50,665 nt of DNA from an uncultured Tateyamaria sp. (GCF_947504105.1 NZ_CANNGP010000033.1:1-50665), one strand, 5' to 3'. Numbered from the stretch's first letter, positions 34,501 to 42,364 are shown. Numbers and translations are program-made. The notes: generated by a model not told the origin, from the sequence alone.

Positions 34501-35049
34501 GAAAAGGCCGATTTGGAAGAGGCCATCAAGACCCTGCGCAGCGGCATTGCCAGCCTGAACCGCGAGGGGCGCGAGCGGTTGCTGACCGCCTTTGAGCAGG
34601 TGAATTCGAACTTTTCGTTGCTCTTTACCCACCTGTTTGGTGGCGGTGAGGCGAACCTGGTCATGGTCGAAAGCGAGGACCCGCTGGAGGCTGGCCTTGA
34701 GATCATGTGTCAGCCGCCCGGCAAGAAGCTGTCGACGCTGAGCCTGCTGTCGGGTGGGGAACAGACGCTGACGGCCATGGCGTTGATCTTTGCCGTGTTC
34801 CTGGCGAACCCGGCGCCGATCTGTGTGCTGGACGAGGTGGACGCGCCGCTGGACGACGCGAACGTGACGCGTTTCTGCGACCTGCTGGACGAGATGTGCC
34901 GCCGGACCGATACGCGGTTCCTGATCATCACGCACCATGCCGTGACGATGGCGCGGATGGATCGGTTGTTCGGTGTGACCATGGCCGAGCAGGGGGTCAG
35001 CCAGCTGGTGTCGGTGGACCTGAAGAAAGCCGAGACGCTTGTTGCGTAG
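31594..35049 (+). CDS. smc: Chromosome segregation protein SMC
   Basis: 1151 residues from TTG 31594, preceded by AGAGGTG. Head parts: Walker A GPNGCGKSN at 31-39, the R-loop region, signature LSLLSGGEQ at 1049-1057 and Walker B VLDEVDAPLDD at 1078-1088. Between them lie two long coiled coils and a hinge near 500-640 (DLRAPEVDADGPSGWAVLPP). SMC with ScpA/ScpB compacts and separates sister chromosomes; those partners are not in the window. Length and layout are normal. A TTG start is plausible for tight dosage, but an ATG is absent nearby. Confidence 0.97.
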   Translation: MRFSKLRLTGFKSFVDPTDLIIADGLTGVVGPNGCGKSNLLEALRWVMGENRPTAMRGGGMEDVIFAGAATRPARNFAEVSLHIDNSERLAPAGFNDQDVLEIVRRITRDVGSAYKTNGKDVRARDVQMLFADASTGAHSPALVRQGQIAELINAKPKNRRRILEEAAGISGLYQRRHEAELKLKGAEQNLARVDDVTEQLAAQLSQLARQARQAARYREIGDSLRKAEGQLLYRRWREADDARAAADEELKGRTTAAAQAQGAVQVSAKARAAAEDALPPLREEDAIAAAVLQRLAVQRDTLSDQEQQAEQAIETLEGRIAQLARDIEREGGLNKDAGETIERLEWEAAEIAKASEGHDGLLAAAAEAAREAGQVLQAREGDQSDKTEDVARLAARHGSAQRLLEDSRKVETKSEAEAEKARAAVATSGAALDKAGVDFEAAQVAATDAEATAKRADAALISAEEARAETQSREADARAERSEAEGEMNALRAEAGALAKLVERDTAEGGQILDRLQVQQGFEKALGAALADDLRAPEVDADGPSGWAVLPPYDTDQPLPDGVTALTQHVSVPDVLVRRMSQIGLVEADDAARLQPLLKPGQRLVSQEGDVWRWDGFRAWAEDAPSAAALRLQQLNRLEELKQSLERATSRADGARQAHEALTARMAELTEADKQARNARREADRMVADAARALSRAEADRNLAEGRLESLGLAVTRHEEDAMAARARVSEAEAALADLPDLELARAEVEDLRMTVEAARITMMSRRSAHDDLRRTGEARVKRAQEITKEVSGWKHRLETAERRTAELVDRKVTSEADLKTAQAAPAELAAKREALSEEIARAEARKAEAANALSEGEGVLRDATLAEREAERLASEAREARARSEARAEAARETVSYAAERIAEEQQMTPNQLLTALDVTPDQMSGAEALETEVGRLKRQRDALGAVNLRAEEDAKEVQEEHDTLVSEKADLEEAIKTLRSGIASLNREGRERLLTAFEQVNSNFSLLFTHLFGGGEANLVMVESEDPLEAGLEIMCQPPGKKLSTLSLLSGGEQTLTAMALIFAVFLANPAPICVLDEVDAPLDDANVTRFCDLLDEMCRRTDTRFLIITHHAVTMARMDRLFGVTMAEQGVSQLVSVDLKKAETLVA

Positions 35050-35347
35050 GGCAAGATGTGCGTCACGCTAATTCAACTTTGAGTTAATCTTTCGCTCTTA
35101 CCTCAGACGTGCGGTCCCAAATGGGCCGCGCAAGTAGGTGAGTACTCTGTCAGAAAACAACTATCGAAAGTGGATGGTTGTAATCGCGCTGGTGACGCTG
35201 GCCGTTATGATTATCGGGCTGTGACCTGAAAAGAGTGACCCGGTAGAGTAGCCGCTCTGCCAGGTCTGTTATTCGGTGAGTACCTGAACAACAACTATCG
35301 ATGGTTAGAATATACGCCGAAACTTACCAAATTACAAACGTCCGCAG
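35050..35347. other. Intergenic region after smc
   Basis: Apart from the 28-codon frame, this region holds a repeat pair: GGTGAGTAC at 35137 and 35275, and AACAACTATCGA at 35156 and 35290. In the second copy the frame is broken after three codons (GTG AGT ACC TGA). A two-base loss explains it, because the next codons would read LNNNYRW like the first copy's LSENNYRKW. Confidence 0.5.
35138..35224 (+). CDS. Putative 28-residue membrane peptide
   Basis: GTG start after AAGTAGG: M-STLSENNYRKWMVVIAL, then VTLAVMIIGL and a stop. A polar head followed by one hydrophobic helix with no charge looks like a small inner-membrane protein. It is preceded by a GC hairpin (GCGGTCCC-AAAT-GGGCCGC near 35110-35130). 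A related but broken copy of its first codons follows at 35275-35301. It is too short for firm recognition, and no known small-protein family is matched. Confidence 0.4.
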   Translation: MSTLSENNYRKWMVVIALVTLAVMIIGL

Positions 35348-36520
35348 TTATAGGCGGTTGAGCAACGCCTGCGTTGGCCAGGCATCGGCCGGCAGGCCCA
35401 GCCGCGTCTGTTCGGCTTGAACAGCGGCCCGCGTTCCGGCGCCTAGAATGCCATCGATCTTACCTACGTTGTGCCCGCGTGCCTGCAATTTGGTTTGTAA
35501 GCGTTTCATCTGATCAGCCCCAAGCCCAGGCTCGGGGTTGCCTGCGTCATAGACCTGCGCCCCGCCCAGCCGTGTTGCGAAATAGGCGGCGGTCAGGACA
35601 TATGTGAATGACTGGTTCCACTCGAAATACACATCGAAGTTGGGATAGGCGAGGAAGGCAGGTCCCTTGCGTCCTTGTGGTAGGATCAGGGAGGCCGGCA
35701 GGTTCGAGAGCGCGCCGCTGCGCGCCTCCACGCCAAGGGCCTGCCAGCGTGCCACGCTTTGCGGTTTGCCCGCCCCGCTCAGGCTCCAATCCATATCGGC
35801 GGGCACGGTGACTTCCTGTAGCCATGGTTCACCCGCGCGCCAGCCGAAATGCTTAAGCATCTTGCCGCCGGAAAGCAGGGCATCTGGAGCAGATGATTTC
35901 AGACGCACGGCCCCGTCGCCATCGCCATCCACGCCATTTTCGATGATGTCGGCGGGTAGCATTTGCACCATGCCAATCTCACCTGCCCAGGCACCGGTCG
36001 TGCGTTGCGGGTCAAAATCCCCCTGCGCAAACAACTCCATCCCTGCGAATACCTGTGGGCGGAACAGTTCTGGCCTGCGACAGTCATGTGCGAGTGTGAC
36101 GAGCGCGTTGGCGGTGTTGAAATCGCCCTGAAACGCGCCGTAATCCGTCTCGAAGGCCCAGAAGGCCAGAAGGACGTTGCGGTCCACGCCATAGTCGCGC
36201 TCGACCCGGTCAAACACAGAATCCCATTGCCGCGCCTTGGCCTTGCCAGCGTTGATGCGGTTTTGCGAAATCAGGCGACGGGAAAAATCGATGAATGGGC
36301 GTTGGAATACGCCTTGGGCACGGTCGGCGCGCAGGACCGCCGGGTCCTGACGCACAGAGGCGAGAAAACGATCCGCTGTTTCGGCGGATATGCCGCGCGA
36401 CACTGCTTCGGATTTCAGGTTGTCCTTGAAGGCCGAGAAGTTGCCGCCGCAACTCGCCAATGCCAGCCCTGGTAAGGCGGCCACCGCGGCCGCGGCCAAG
36501 ACCTGTTTCAAAATACGCAT
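35348..36520 (-). CDS. MltB-type lytic murein transglycosylase with peptidoglycan-binding domain
   Basis: 390 residues from ATG 36520 (MRILKQVLAAAAVAALPGLA). The signal peptide ends LASC, so it may be a lipoprotein. The SLT_2 (family 3) domain spans about 30-320 with the catalytic Glu124 in FWAFETDYGAFQGDF; a C-terminal peptidoglycan-binding domain (LQTKLQARGHNVGKIDG, then LGAGTRAAVQAEQ) fills the last 60 residues. It cleaves glycan strands during wall turnover. The start lies inside the 3' end of cobD (13-bp overlap), an unusual pairing with a B12 gene. Confidence 0.92.
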   Translation of the reverse strand: MRILKQVLAAAAVAALPGLALASCGGNFSAFKDNLKSEAVSRGISAETADRFLASVRQDPAVLRADRAQGVFQRPFIDFSRRLISQNRINAGKAKARQWDSVFDRVERDYGVDRNVLLAFWAFETDYGAFQGDFNTANALVTLAHDCRRPELFRPQVFAGMELFAQGDFDPQRTTGAWAGEIGMVQMLPADIIENGVDGDGDGAVRLKSSAPDALLSGGKMLKHFGWRAGEPWLQEVTVPADMDWSLSGAGKPQSVARWQALGVEARSGALSNLPASLILPQGRKGPAFLAYPNFDVYFEWNQSFTYVLTAAYFATRLGGAQVYDAGNPEPGLGADQMKRLQTKLQARGHNVGKIDGILGAGTRAAVQAEQTRLGLPADAWPTQALLNRL

Positions 36521-37428
36521 ATGAAAAACCCTAAAAGACCAAGAATACCGACAACCAGACCCCAAGTTTTCCACACGATAGATATGGCGCTGTCAATGTC
36601 GGTCGGGTTCAGGTCGCGTCGACCGCGGCCATTCACCCATGCCAAGTCTTCGACCTGTCCGTGGTAGCTGCGCGGTCCCGCCAGCGCGACGTCCATGCCG
36701 TGGCCCATGGCGGCCTCGGGCCAGCCCGCGTTCGGGGATCGGTGCAGGCGCGCGTCCGATCTGATCATGTGCCATTGCGACACGGCACCACCGACAAGAG
36801 CGATCAGCGCGCCCGTCAGTCGTGCGGGTATCCAGTTCAGCACATCGTCCAGACGTGCGGCAGCCCAGCCGAATTCTGCATGGCGCGGGGTGAGGTAGCC
36901 CACCATGCTGTCCGCCGTGTTGACCACCTTGTAGATCAGGATGCCGGGCACACCCGCAATCAGAAACCAGAAGGCCGGGGCGATCACGCCATCGCTGAAA
37001 TTCTCGGACAGGCTTTCGATCCCGGCGCGTGTGACTTGCGAGGATGAAGACGTGCTGACATCGCGGCTGACGATCATGCGGATGGCGCGGCGGCCTTCTT
37101 CGACCGACTGGCGCAATCCGTTGGCAACGGCGGTTACATGCGAAACGAGCGACCGGTGTGCCAGCAGAATGGCGGTGACGATCACTTCGGCAAGCCAGCC
37201 GAGTTGGCTGATGGCCCAGCCGGTTGCCGCAGCGACGATGACAATAAGCGCGATGGCCAGAGCACCTTTGACCCTCGCGCCGGGTTCGGTATTCCACCGT
37301 TTGTCCAATGCGCCAATTGTCCGCCCCATCAGAACTGCCGGATGCGGCACGCGAGACCAGAGCCAGCGCGGTTCGCCCGCAATGGCGTCGAGGCACAGTG
37401 CAAGCGCAAGGATGACGAGGCTATTCAA
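36508..37428 (-). CDS. cobD: Adenosylcobinamide-phosphate synthase
   Basis: 306 residues from a TTG at 37428 that overlaps the cobC stop (TTGA). The CbiB/CobD family pattern is clear: LDAIAGEPRWLWSRVPHPAVLMG near 10-32, ARAGIESLSENFSDGVIAP-like block (RAGIESLSENFSDGVIAPAF) near 136-155, and YKVVNTADSMVGY near 170. This membrane enzyme attaches aminopropanol phosphate to adenosylcobyrate late in B12 synthesis. The frame upstream of 37428 only shadows cobC. Confidence 0.92.
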   Translation of the reverse strand: MNSLVILALALCLDAIAGEPRWLWSRVPHPAVLMGRTIGALDKRWNTEPGARVKGALAIALIVIVAAATGWAISQLGWLAEVIVTAILLAHRSLVSHVTAVANGLRQSVEEGRRAIRMIVSRDVSTSSSSQVTRAGIESLSENFSDGVIAPAFWFLIAGVPGILIYKVVNTADSMVGYLTPRHAEFGWAAARLDDVLNWIPARLTGALIALVGGAVSQWHMIRSDARLHRSPNAGWPEAAMGHGMDVALAGPRSYHGQVEDLAWVNGRGRRDLNPTDIDSAISIVWKTWGLVVGILGLLGFFICVF

Positions 37429-38363
37429 AGCGCCGCCTCGACCCGCTGCCAGTCCTTCGCTGCGGGCAGGCCCAGGCGCAGCCAGCGCGTGCTGTAGGGA
37501 AAGATGCGGCTCCAGATATGGGCTTGCGCCAAGCGCTGTTGAAAGGCGGCTGCGTCGCCGACGTCGTAAAGCCGGAACAGGGATGTACCACCGACCAGAT
37601 CGGCCCCGCGCGCCGCCATCAGCGTGTCGAGCCGGTGCGCGTCTGTTGCCAGTCTGGTTCGGGTGTCGGTAGCCCACTTTTTATCCTCGAGTGCCAGTGC
37701 CCCGACATCGAGCGCGATGCCGGACACAGGCCACGGGCCCAGCATATCCGTGAGGCGTGCAATGAGTGCTGGATCCCCAATCACGAAGCCAAGCCGCAGG
37801 CCAGCAAGCCCCCAGAACTTGCCAAAGCTTTTGAGGATGAGTGTTCCGGGCTGCGCTGCTTGTGCAATGAGGCTGGACTGAGGGGTGACGTCGCAAAAGC
37901 TTTCGTCGATCACCGTCAGCTTGGCGTTTGCATCTTTGACGGCCCACATATGCCCGTCGGGATTGTTCGGATGCACCAGAACGCAGGCGTCGGCCTGTCC
38001 ATCGTTGGATAGGGTCCAACCGTGGTTTGTGAAACTGGCCGCGTGTTCGTTGTAGGTGGGTGTCTGGATGCGCGCCGTACCCGGCGGCGCAAGACGAGGG
38101 ATTTGTGCAATGATGGAGGATGCACCGGGCGTGGCCAGTACCCCTGCGGCACGCGGCACCGACCAGAACCGATGGGCGGCCGTTGTCAGTCGCGTGGCTG
38201 CTGCCGTATCGGGCAATGCGGTCCAGGCATCGGGTGTGATTGGCGGCACCGGGTATGCGTGCGGATTAATGCCGGTTGACAAGTCGACCCAATCTTCGCG
38301 GTGCCCACCATACTGTTTGATCGCATCATCAAGGCCTCCCCCGTGATCTCTTTTCCGCAGCAA
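37425..38363 (-). CDS. cobC: Threonine-phosphate decarboxylase
   Basis: 312 residues. A fold-type I PLP enzyme that makes aminopropanol phosphate for CobD. Marks: VDLSTGINPHAYPV near 26-40, HPNNPDGHMW near 128-137 and the PLP lysine in ILKSFGKFWGLAGLRLGF near 176-193. The TTG start is supported by GGAGG eight bases upstream. The gene order cobC-cobD with overlap is standard in alphaproteobacteria. The name cobC follows Pseudomonas usage (cobD in Salmonella). Confidence 0.9.
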   Translation of the reverse strand: MLRKRDHGGGLDDAIKQYGGHREDWVDLSTGINPHAYPVPPITPDAWTALPDTAAATRLTTAAHRFWSVPRAAGVLATPGASSIIAQIPRLAPPGTARIQTPTYNEHAASFTNHGWTLSNDGQADACVLVHPNNPDGHMWAVKDANAKLTVIDESFCDVTPQSSLIAQAAQPGTLILKSFGKFWGLAGLRLGFVIGDPALIARLTDMLGPWPVSGIALDVGALALEDKKWATDTRTRLATDAHRLDTLMAARGADLVGGTSLFRLYDVGDAAAFQQRLAQAHIWSRIFPYSTRWLRLGLPAAKDWQRVEAAL

Positions 38364-38477
38364 AATGCAAGCCTCCTATGTCGTTTACGTCCGTTTCGGC
38401 GACATCCAGCTTGCAAAAAGCGGAATGCCGCGCAGTTTTCAAGGGAATGTGAATGCGTTAACGAATTATCGGAAACG

Positions 38478-38492
38478 TTAACTGATTGTTAA
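38478..38492 (+). promoter_or_regulatory. CtrA-type box upstream of the receiver gene
   Basis: TTAA-CTGATTG-TTAA matches the CtrA core TTAA-N7-TTAA, with G in place of the final C. Another TTAAC lies at 38459-38463. The box is 57 bp before the receiver start codon, a common distance for activation. Confidence 0.55.
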
Positions 38493-38549
38493 GACAATCT
38501 TGCCCAGTAGTTTACAGGCGGGGCCGCGTTGGGGTGGCTCGGAGTGAAT

Positions 38550-38909
38550 ATGAATGTATTGATTGTAGAGAGTCGGCCTGAGCTGGGGGTGTTGTGGAAA
38601 CGACATCTTGAGCGTCAAGGCGCCGTTGTGTCTCTGGTTCGGGGGCAGGATGAGGCTGTCGAATACCTGTCAGAACATGCGGCAGACATCATCGTGATGG
38701 ATCTTGTTCTTGGAGACGGGAGTGCATTGGCGGTGTCCGATTTCGCGAGCTACCGCCATCCCAATGCGCGCGTCATCTTCGTGACCGATACCTCCTTTTT
38801 TTCGGACGGGTCGATCTTCAACCATTCCAGCAATGCCTGCGCCTTTGTCCCCGCGGGGACACCGCCAGAGGATCTGGCGGCGATGGTTGAGCATTACGGG
38901 GTCAGCTGA
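38550..38909 (+). CDS. Stand-alone response regulator receiver protein
   Basis: 119 residues forming one receiver domain with no output domain. The phospho-acceptor is Asp51 in IIVMDLVLGDG; the conserved Thr is in RVIFVTDTS. The acidic pair at the end of the first strand is reduced to a single Glu (VESRPE), and the usual Lys before the last helix is missing (CAFVPAGTPPEDL). Phosphotransfer may therefore be altered. I chose ATG 38550 because GGAG lies just before it and MNVLIVES is the expected first strand. A CtrA-type box precedes it, which suggests a cell-cycle or motility role. Confidence 0.85.
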   Translation: MNVLIVESRPELGVLWKRHLERQGAVVSLVRGQDEAVEYLSEHAADIIVMDLVLGDGSALAVSDFASYRHPNARVIFVTDTSFFSDGSIFNHSSNACAFVPAGTPPEDLAAMVEHYGVS

Positions 38910-39885
38910 CCGCGTCGCGCCCGTGGGGTGCCGCAAAATCGATGACGGCGTTGATGGGTACGATCCGGTGCGGATTGATGCTTTCGTGGCTGTAGTGATA
39001 GTGGCGCACGATGTGGTCCATGTTCACGGTCCCCGCCACGCCCGGGACCTGATACAGTTCGCGCGTGTAGGCCCAGAGGTTGGGGTAATCCATCAGCCGC
39101 TTGCGGTTGCATTTGAAGTGCAGGTGATAGACCGGATCGAACCGCACCAACGTGGTAAAGAGCCGCCAGTCGGCCTCGGTGATCTGGTTGCCCATCAGAT
39201 AGCGTGACGTGGACAGACGACCCTCCAACCAGTCGAGCGTATCAAAAAGGGGGTGCACGGCATCGTCATATGCCTCTTGCGTGGTGGCAAAGCCCGACTT
39301 GTAGACACCGTTGTTGAGCGTGTCGTAGATGCGGTCATTCACGGGGGCCATGGCATCCCGCAGGTCTTCGGGCCAATAGTCGTCGCTGTTGCCGGTGATA
39401 CCGTCGAACGCGGAATTGAACATGCGGATGATTTCGGAGCTTTCGTTGCTCACGATGGTTTCGCGCTGTTTGTCCCACAAGATTGGTACGGTGACACGGC
39501 CCGAAAACTGTGGATCAGCCTTGGTATAGATGTCGCGGGCAAAGGGCAGGCTGTAGAGACGATCGCCGGTGGCGCCCTTGTCGTCCGTTTCGAACGTCCA
39601 GCCATCGGACATCATGTCGGGGTGCACGGCCGAGACACCGATGTGATCCGTCAGACCCTTGAGGTTGCGGAAGATCAGGGCCCGATGTGCCCATGGGCAG
39701 GCATATGAGACGTAGAGGTGATAGCGTCCGCTTTCAGCTTTGAAGCCGTCAGACCCCGATGGGCCCGCGCCGCCATCGGCGGTGATCCAGTTGCGAAACT
39801 TGGCCTGACTGCGCTGGAATTTCCCGCCGCTTGATTTCGTGTCGTACCACTGGTCGTGCCAGACACCGTCCACCAATAGACCCAT
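38902..39885 (-). CDS. Glutathionyl-hydroquinone reductase
   Basis: 327 residues from ATG 39885 (MGLLVDGVWHDQWYDT), the canonical start of this xi-class glutathione transferase family (YqjG/PcpF). The catalytic cysteine lies in YVSYACPWAHRALI near 58-71. Family motifs also include VPILWDKQ with IVSNESSEIIRMFN near 150-175 and EADWRLFTTLVRFD near 248. The enzyme removes glutathione from glutathionyl-hydroquinones and recycles quinones. Its stop overlaps the receiver gene stop by eight bases; the two converge. Confidence 0.93.
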   Translation of the reverse strand: MGLLVDGVWHDQWYDTKSSGGKFQRSQAKFRNWITADGGAGPSGSDGFKAESGRYHLYVSYACPWAHRALIFRNLKGLTDHIGVSAVHPDMMSDGWTFETDDKGATGDRLYSLPFARDIYTKADPQFSGRVTVPILWDKQRETIVSNESSEIIRMFNSAFDGITGNSDDYWPEDLRDAMAPVNDRIYDTLNNGVYKSGFATTQEAYDDAVHPLFDTLDWLEGRLSTSRYLMGNQITEADWRLFTTLVRFDPVYHLHFKCNRKRLMDYPNLWAYTRELYQVPGVAGTVNMDHIVRHYHYSHESINPHRIVPINAVIDFAAPHGRDAVS

Positions 39886-40107
39886 GTTGTTTCTCCTGCT
39901 TGTGCCGGGTTTGATGTAGCGGTCGCGGGATTGCCCGCAAAGCGTTGGACGCGCGCATTGCGCCTGCGTCTGTGCACACACATATGAAAAAACCGGAGTC
40001 ACAGGAAAGCCACATCCTGAAAGACTCGTGGGATGTCATTGGAATTTAACTGGAACGACTCATTTTCGAGTCATCTTCTGGCGTGGGGAGCGAAAGGAAA
40101 GACTGCC

Positions 40108-40464
40108 ATGTCGACATTCGTACCGAAGGAAGTGCAAGCCGGCCTCGACAGTGCGCGCTTGCAGTCGTTGAAAGCGGCATCGCGGTTACGCCTTGCTGCC
40201 GACGGTGTGACGTACCCGGTTCTGCGCATGTGGAAGACCGGGTTTTCCATGCAGGCGGATGCAGCGCCACATCTGCGTGGCTATGTCGACCTGTATGACG
40301 GGGCGATCCATTTGTTCCAATGCCTGATCGTGGCGTCCGATGAAGAGGCGGGCGAGATGCGGTATGAGTTCAAGCGCCTGACGGCGGTGGCCGAGAAACC
40401 GGCGCTTGATTTCGTACGGGCCGAGGATGCGCCGGTGGCGTTGCTGACCCGGCGGGTGGACTGA
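40108..40464 (+). CDS. Conserved hypothetical protein
   Basis: 118 residues from ATG 40108 (MSTFVPKEVQAGLDSARLQS). The middle reads LRMWKTGFSMQADAAPHLRG, YVDLYDGAIHLFQCLIVAS, with a strand-rich character resembling a PilZ-like barrel. The basic, strand-rich layout is suggestive, but the RxxxR and D/NxSxxG motifs needed for cyclic di-GMP are not seen. I recognise it as a protein type recurring in roseobacters without known function. An upstream in-frame ATG at 40033 is less likely. Confidence 0.7.
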   Translation: MSTFVPKEVQAGLDSARLQSLKAASRLRLAADGVTYPVLRMWKTGFSMQADAAPHLRGYVDLYDGAIHLFQCLIVASDEEAGEMRYEFKRLTAVAEKPALDFVRAEDAPVALLTRRVD

Positions 40465-40797
40465 TCGTGAACATCTTAACGCGCCATACGTTGGGCAGAG
40501 GGTGGCGAAACTGCACAGTTTTCGTTTGAAACTGCGCGTTTTCCTGCTGGGTAATCGGGCCGGAAATGGTCCCTTTTAGGCGATTTGCACAGTTTGACCG
40601 TCAAACTGCACATTTTTGTTGTGATGACGTCGGTAACGGTCTGTTCAAGAACGTTAAGCGTTAACGACTTGCGTTAAAACTTGCAGACGCGCGATATACG
40701 ATGTCCTGCAGGGGCATGGCCTGTGGGACGGTCGCTGTACGGGACGAAACCGGCATCTGATGGGGCTGGAAAGTTGACTGCCGTCAGCCCAATGCCG
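40465..40797. other. Non-coding region with repeated AAACTGCRC elements
   Basis: No gene is evident. AAACTGCAC or AAACTGCGC occurs on the plus strand at 40508, 40529 and 40603, and its complement at 40513-40521 and 40587-40595, giving palindromes AAACTGCACAGTTT (40508-40521) and CAGTTTGA-CCG-TCAAACTG (40590-40608). Further right lie several GTTAA(C) motifs around 40650-40676 without CtrA spacing. The layout looks like a multi-site regulatory region. Confidence 0.5.
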
Positions 40798-41119
40798 TCA
40801 AGTATCCACCTGGTCCTTGCCAGCTTTGTGAAAAGCATCCAGGGCATTAAGCGCCTTTTCCGAGGTCACCCGCACATAGTTCCGTATGTCTCTTGAAAAC
40901 TCAGGCATTAACTCTTCGAATACAGCAGCATCCTGAACGGATATAACAACCGGAGCCTCACAATCGTTTCCGAACTCGTTTTTCTCTTCCTCGGTAAAGA
41001 GTATCGCAAAAAACCAGATCCGATGCGGGCACTTCGGTGATCTTTGTTCTTTCTTTCACGGGTTTCAGTGCGTCAAACAGCGCTTCATGTGTGGCTTTGG
41101 GCATCAAATATGCTGGCAT
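40798..41119 (-). pseudogene. Hypothetical gene split by a frameshift at an A6/T6 tract
   Basis: From ATG 41119 the frame reads MPAYLMPKATHEALFDALK and continues to PASDLVF, then runs into a short tail. Shifting one base at the six-A run (41008-41013 on the plus strand) restores a long frame: AILFTEEEKNEFGNDCEAPV, VVISVQDAAVFEELMPEFSR, ending at TGA 40798-40800. Together they form about 106 residues of helical, acidic protein that I do not recognise. The position in a homopolymer means slippage, a sequencing error or a real mutation are all possible. Confidence 0.55.
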
Positions 41120-41182
41120 ATTTCGGATCTTCCATTGTTTCCTGTCGCGATACAATCGTGCTTGATTATTTACACAACTAGT

Positions 41183-41195
41183 ACACGAATCGTGT
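41183..41195. promoter_or_regulatory. Palindrome upstream of the Hint gene
   Basis: ACACGA-A-TCGTGT is a perfect 13-bp palindrome 42 bp before the Hint start and next to a TTAACC motif. It could be an operator. Nothing ties it to a known regulator. Confidence 0.35.
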
Positions 41196-41236
41196 TAACC
41201 AAGACTATTATTGTGTAAGTCTGGGGGGCTTTTTAA

Positions 41237-42364
41237 ATGCCATTGGTTTTGGATTGGGCGGCGATCAGGGCGCCCTCAGCGGAAGACGTTGTCGTCACGG
41301 ACGGAACTGATTCCGTCACTGTTGATATCGACTCGGACAATCCGATTGGACGCGGTGACTGGATTTTAAACCGGGGGGCCGGTGGACACATTTCCGCAGC
41401 AAGCAGCTTTACAACCGATCCAAGGACATCAACCTTTGTGTTCGATTCAGCGGTTGAAAATCTGAGCTTCGAAATCTTTGATGTCGATGCGGTTGGCACA
41501 CAATTTCAAGACACGGTTCAAGTACTTGCGTTTGATGAAGACGGCAATCCGATCCCGATAACGTTTTCCGATCTGGAATCGTATCATGTGTTGGATGACG
41601 CAAATACGGTTAGGGCTACCGGCGCATCAAACGGGGGCTATAACACAACTGGCGCACCCGACTCCGTAACCGTCACAATCGATCAGCCCATTGTACGTTT
41701 GGAAGTGTCTTTCCTCAGGGCTCCGGGTACGTCCCGAACGGGTCAGGTTGGGATAAGCGACATCACCTTTGATGTTGTATGCTTTGCGCAGGGTATGCAA
41801 ATCCTGACAAATCGTGGGCAAGTCGCCGTTGAAAATCTTAACGTTGGCGACCTTGTTGTTACGCGGGATAACGGCTGCCAAAAGGTGCGTTGGATCGGTC
41901 GCAAAGAATTGTCGCGTTCGGATCTGGAGGTGCATCCGCACATCGCCCCAATTCGCATTTCTGCAGGAGCTCTTGGACCCAACAACCCGGAAGTTGATTT
42001 GGTTGTCTCGCCACAACACAGAGTGCTGGTGATGGATATTCAAGCTGAGCTATTGTTCGGTTCCTCTGAATTGCTTGCTCCGGCCAAGGGTCTGCTGGCA
42101 CGCGATGGGGTCGCCGAGGTGGAGGACGCAGAGTCCGTGTGCTATTACCACATCCTGTTTGATCAACACGAAGTCGTTAACGCCCAAGGTGCATGGACAG
42201 AGAGTTTCCACCCGGGATCCTTTGGCTTGGGTGCTTTGGACGAAAAGCCACGCGCGGAATTGCTCACGATTTTCCCTGAGTTGAATGTGTCAGCAGGAAG
42301 TTACGGTCCGGCAGCAAGGCGGCTGCTTACTGTTAAGGAAAGCGAAATGCTCGTCAACGGGTAA
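41237..42364 (+). CDS. Hint-domain protein
   Basis: 375 residues. Residues 1-180 form a strand-rich domain (DGTDSVTVDIDSDN, then VENLSFEIFDVD) of the kind found on secreted or surface proteins. From Cys182 a Hint (hedgehog/intein) domain follows: CFAQGMQILTNRG, VAVENLNVGDLVVTRDNG, RWIGRKEL, and VVSPQHRVLV with His261. Hint domains cleave or modify their own N-terminal peptide bond using the first cysteine; proteins with this layout are numerous in roseobacters and their role is unknown. No signal peptide is visible, so export, if any, would use another route. The ribosome site GGGGGGC is only partly matching. Confidence 0.87.
   Translation: MPLVLDWAAIRAPSAEDVVVTDGTDSVTVDIDSDNPIGRGDWILNRGAGGHISAASSFTTDPRTSTFVFDSAVENLSFEIFDVDAVGTQFQDTVQVLAFDEDGNPIPITFSDLESYHVLDDANTVRATGASNGGYNTTGAPDSVTVTIDQPIVRLEVSFLRAPGTSRTGQVGISDITFDVVCFAQGMQILTNRGQVAVENLNVGDLVVTRDNGCQKVRWIGRKELSRSDLEVHPHIAPIRISAGALGPNNPEVDLVVSPQHRVLVMDIQAELLFGSSELLAPAKGLLARDGVAEVEDAESVCYYHILFDQHEVVNAQGAWTESFHPGSFGLGALDEKPRAELLTIFPELNVSAGSYGPAARRLLTVKESEMLVNG

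Noticed and set aside
33385-34938. 517-codon minus-strand frame within smc
   Set aside because: Composition mirrors the Ala/Glu/Arg-rich smc codons; no independent features.
40650-40676. Several TTAA(C) motifs resembling a CtrA box
   Set aside because: The spacings between TTAA units (3 and 9 bases) do not fit TTAA-N7-TTAA.
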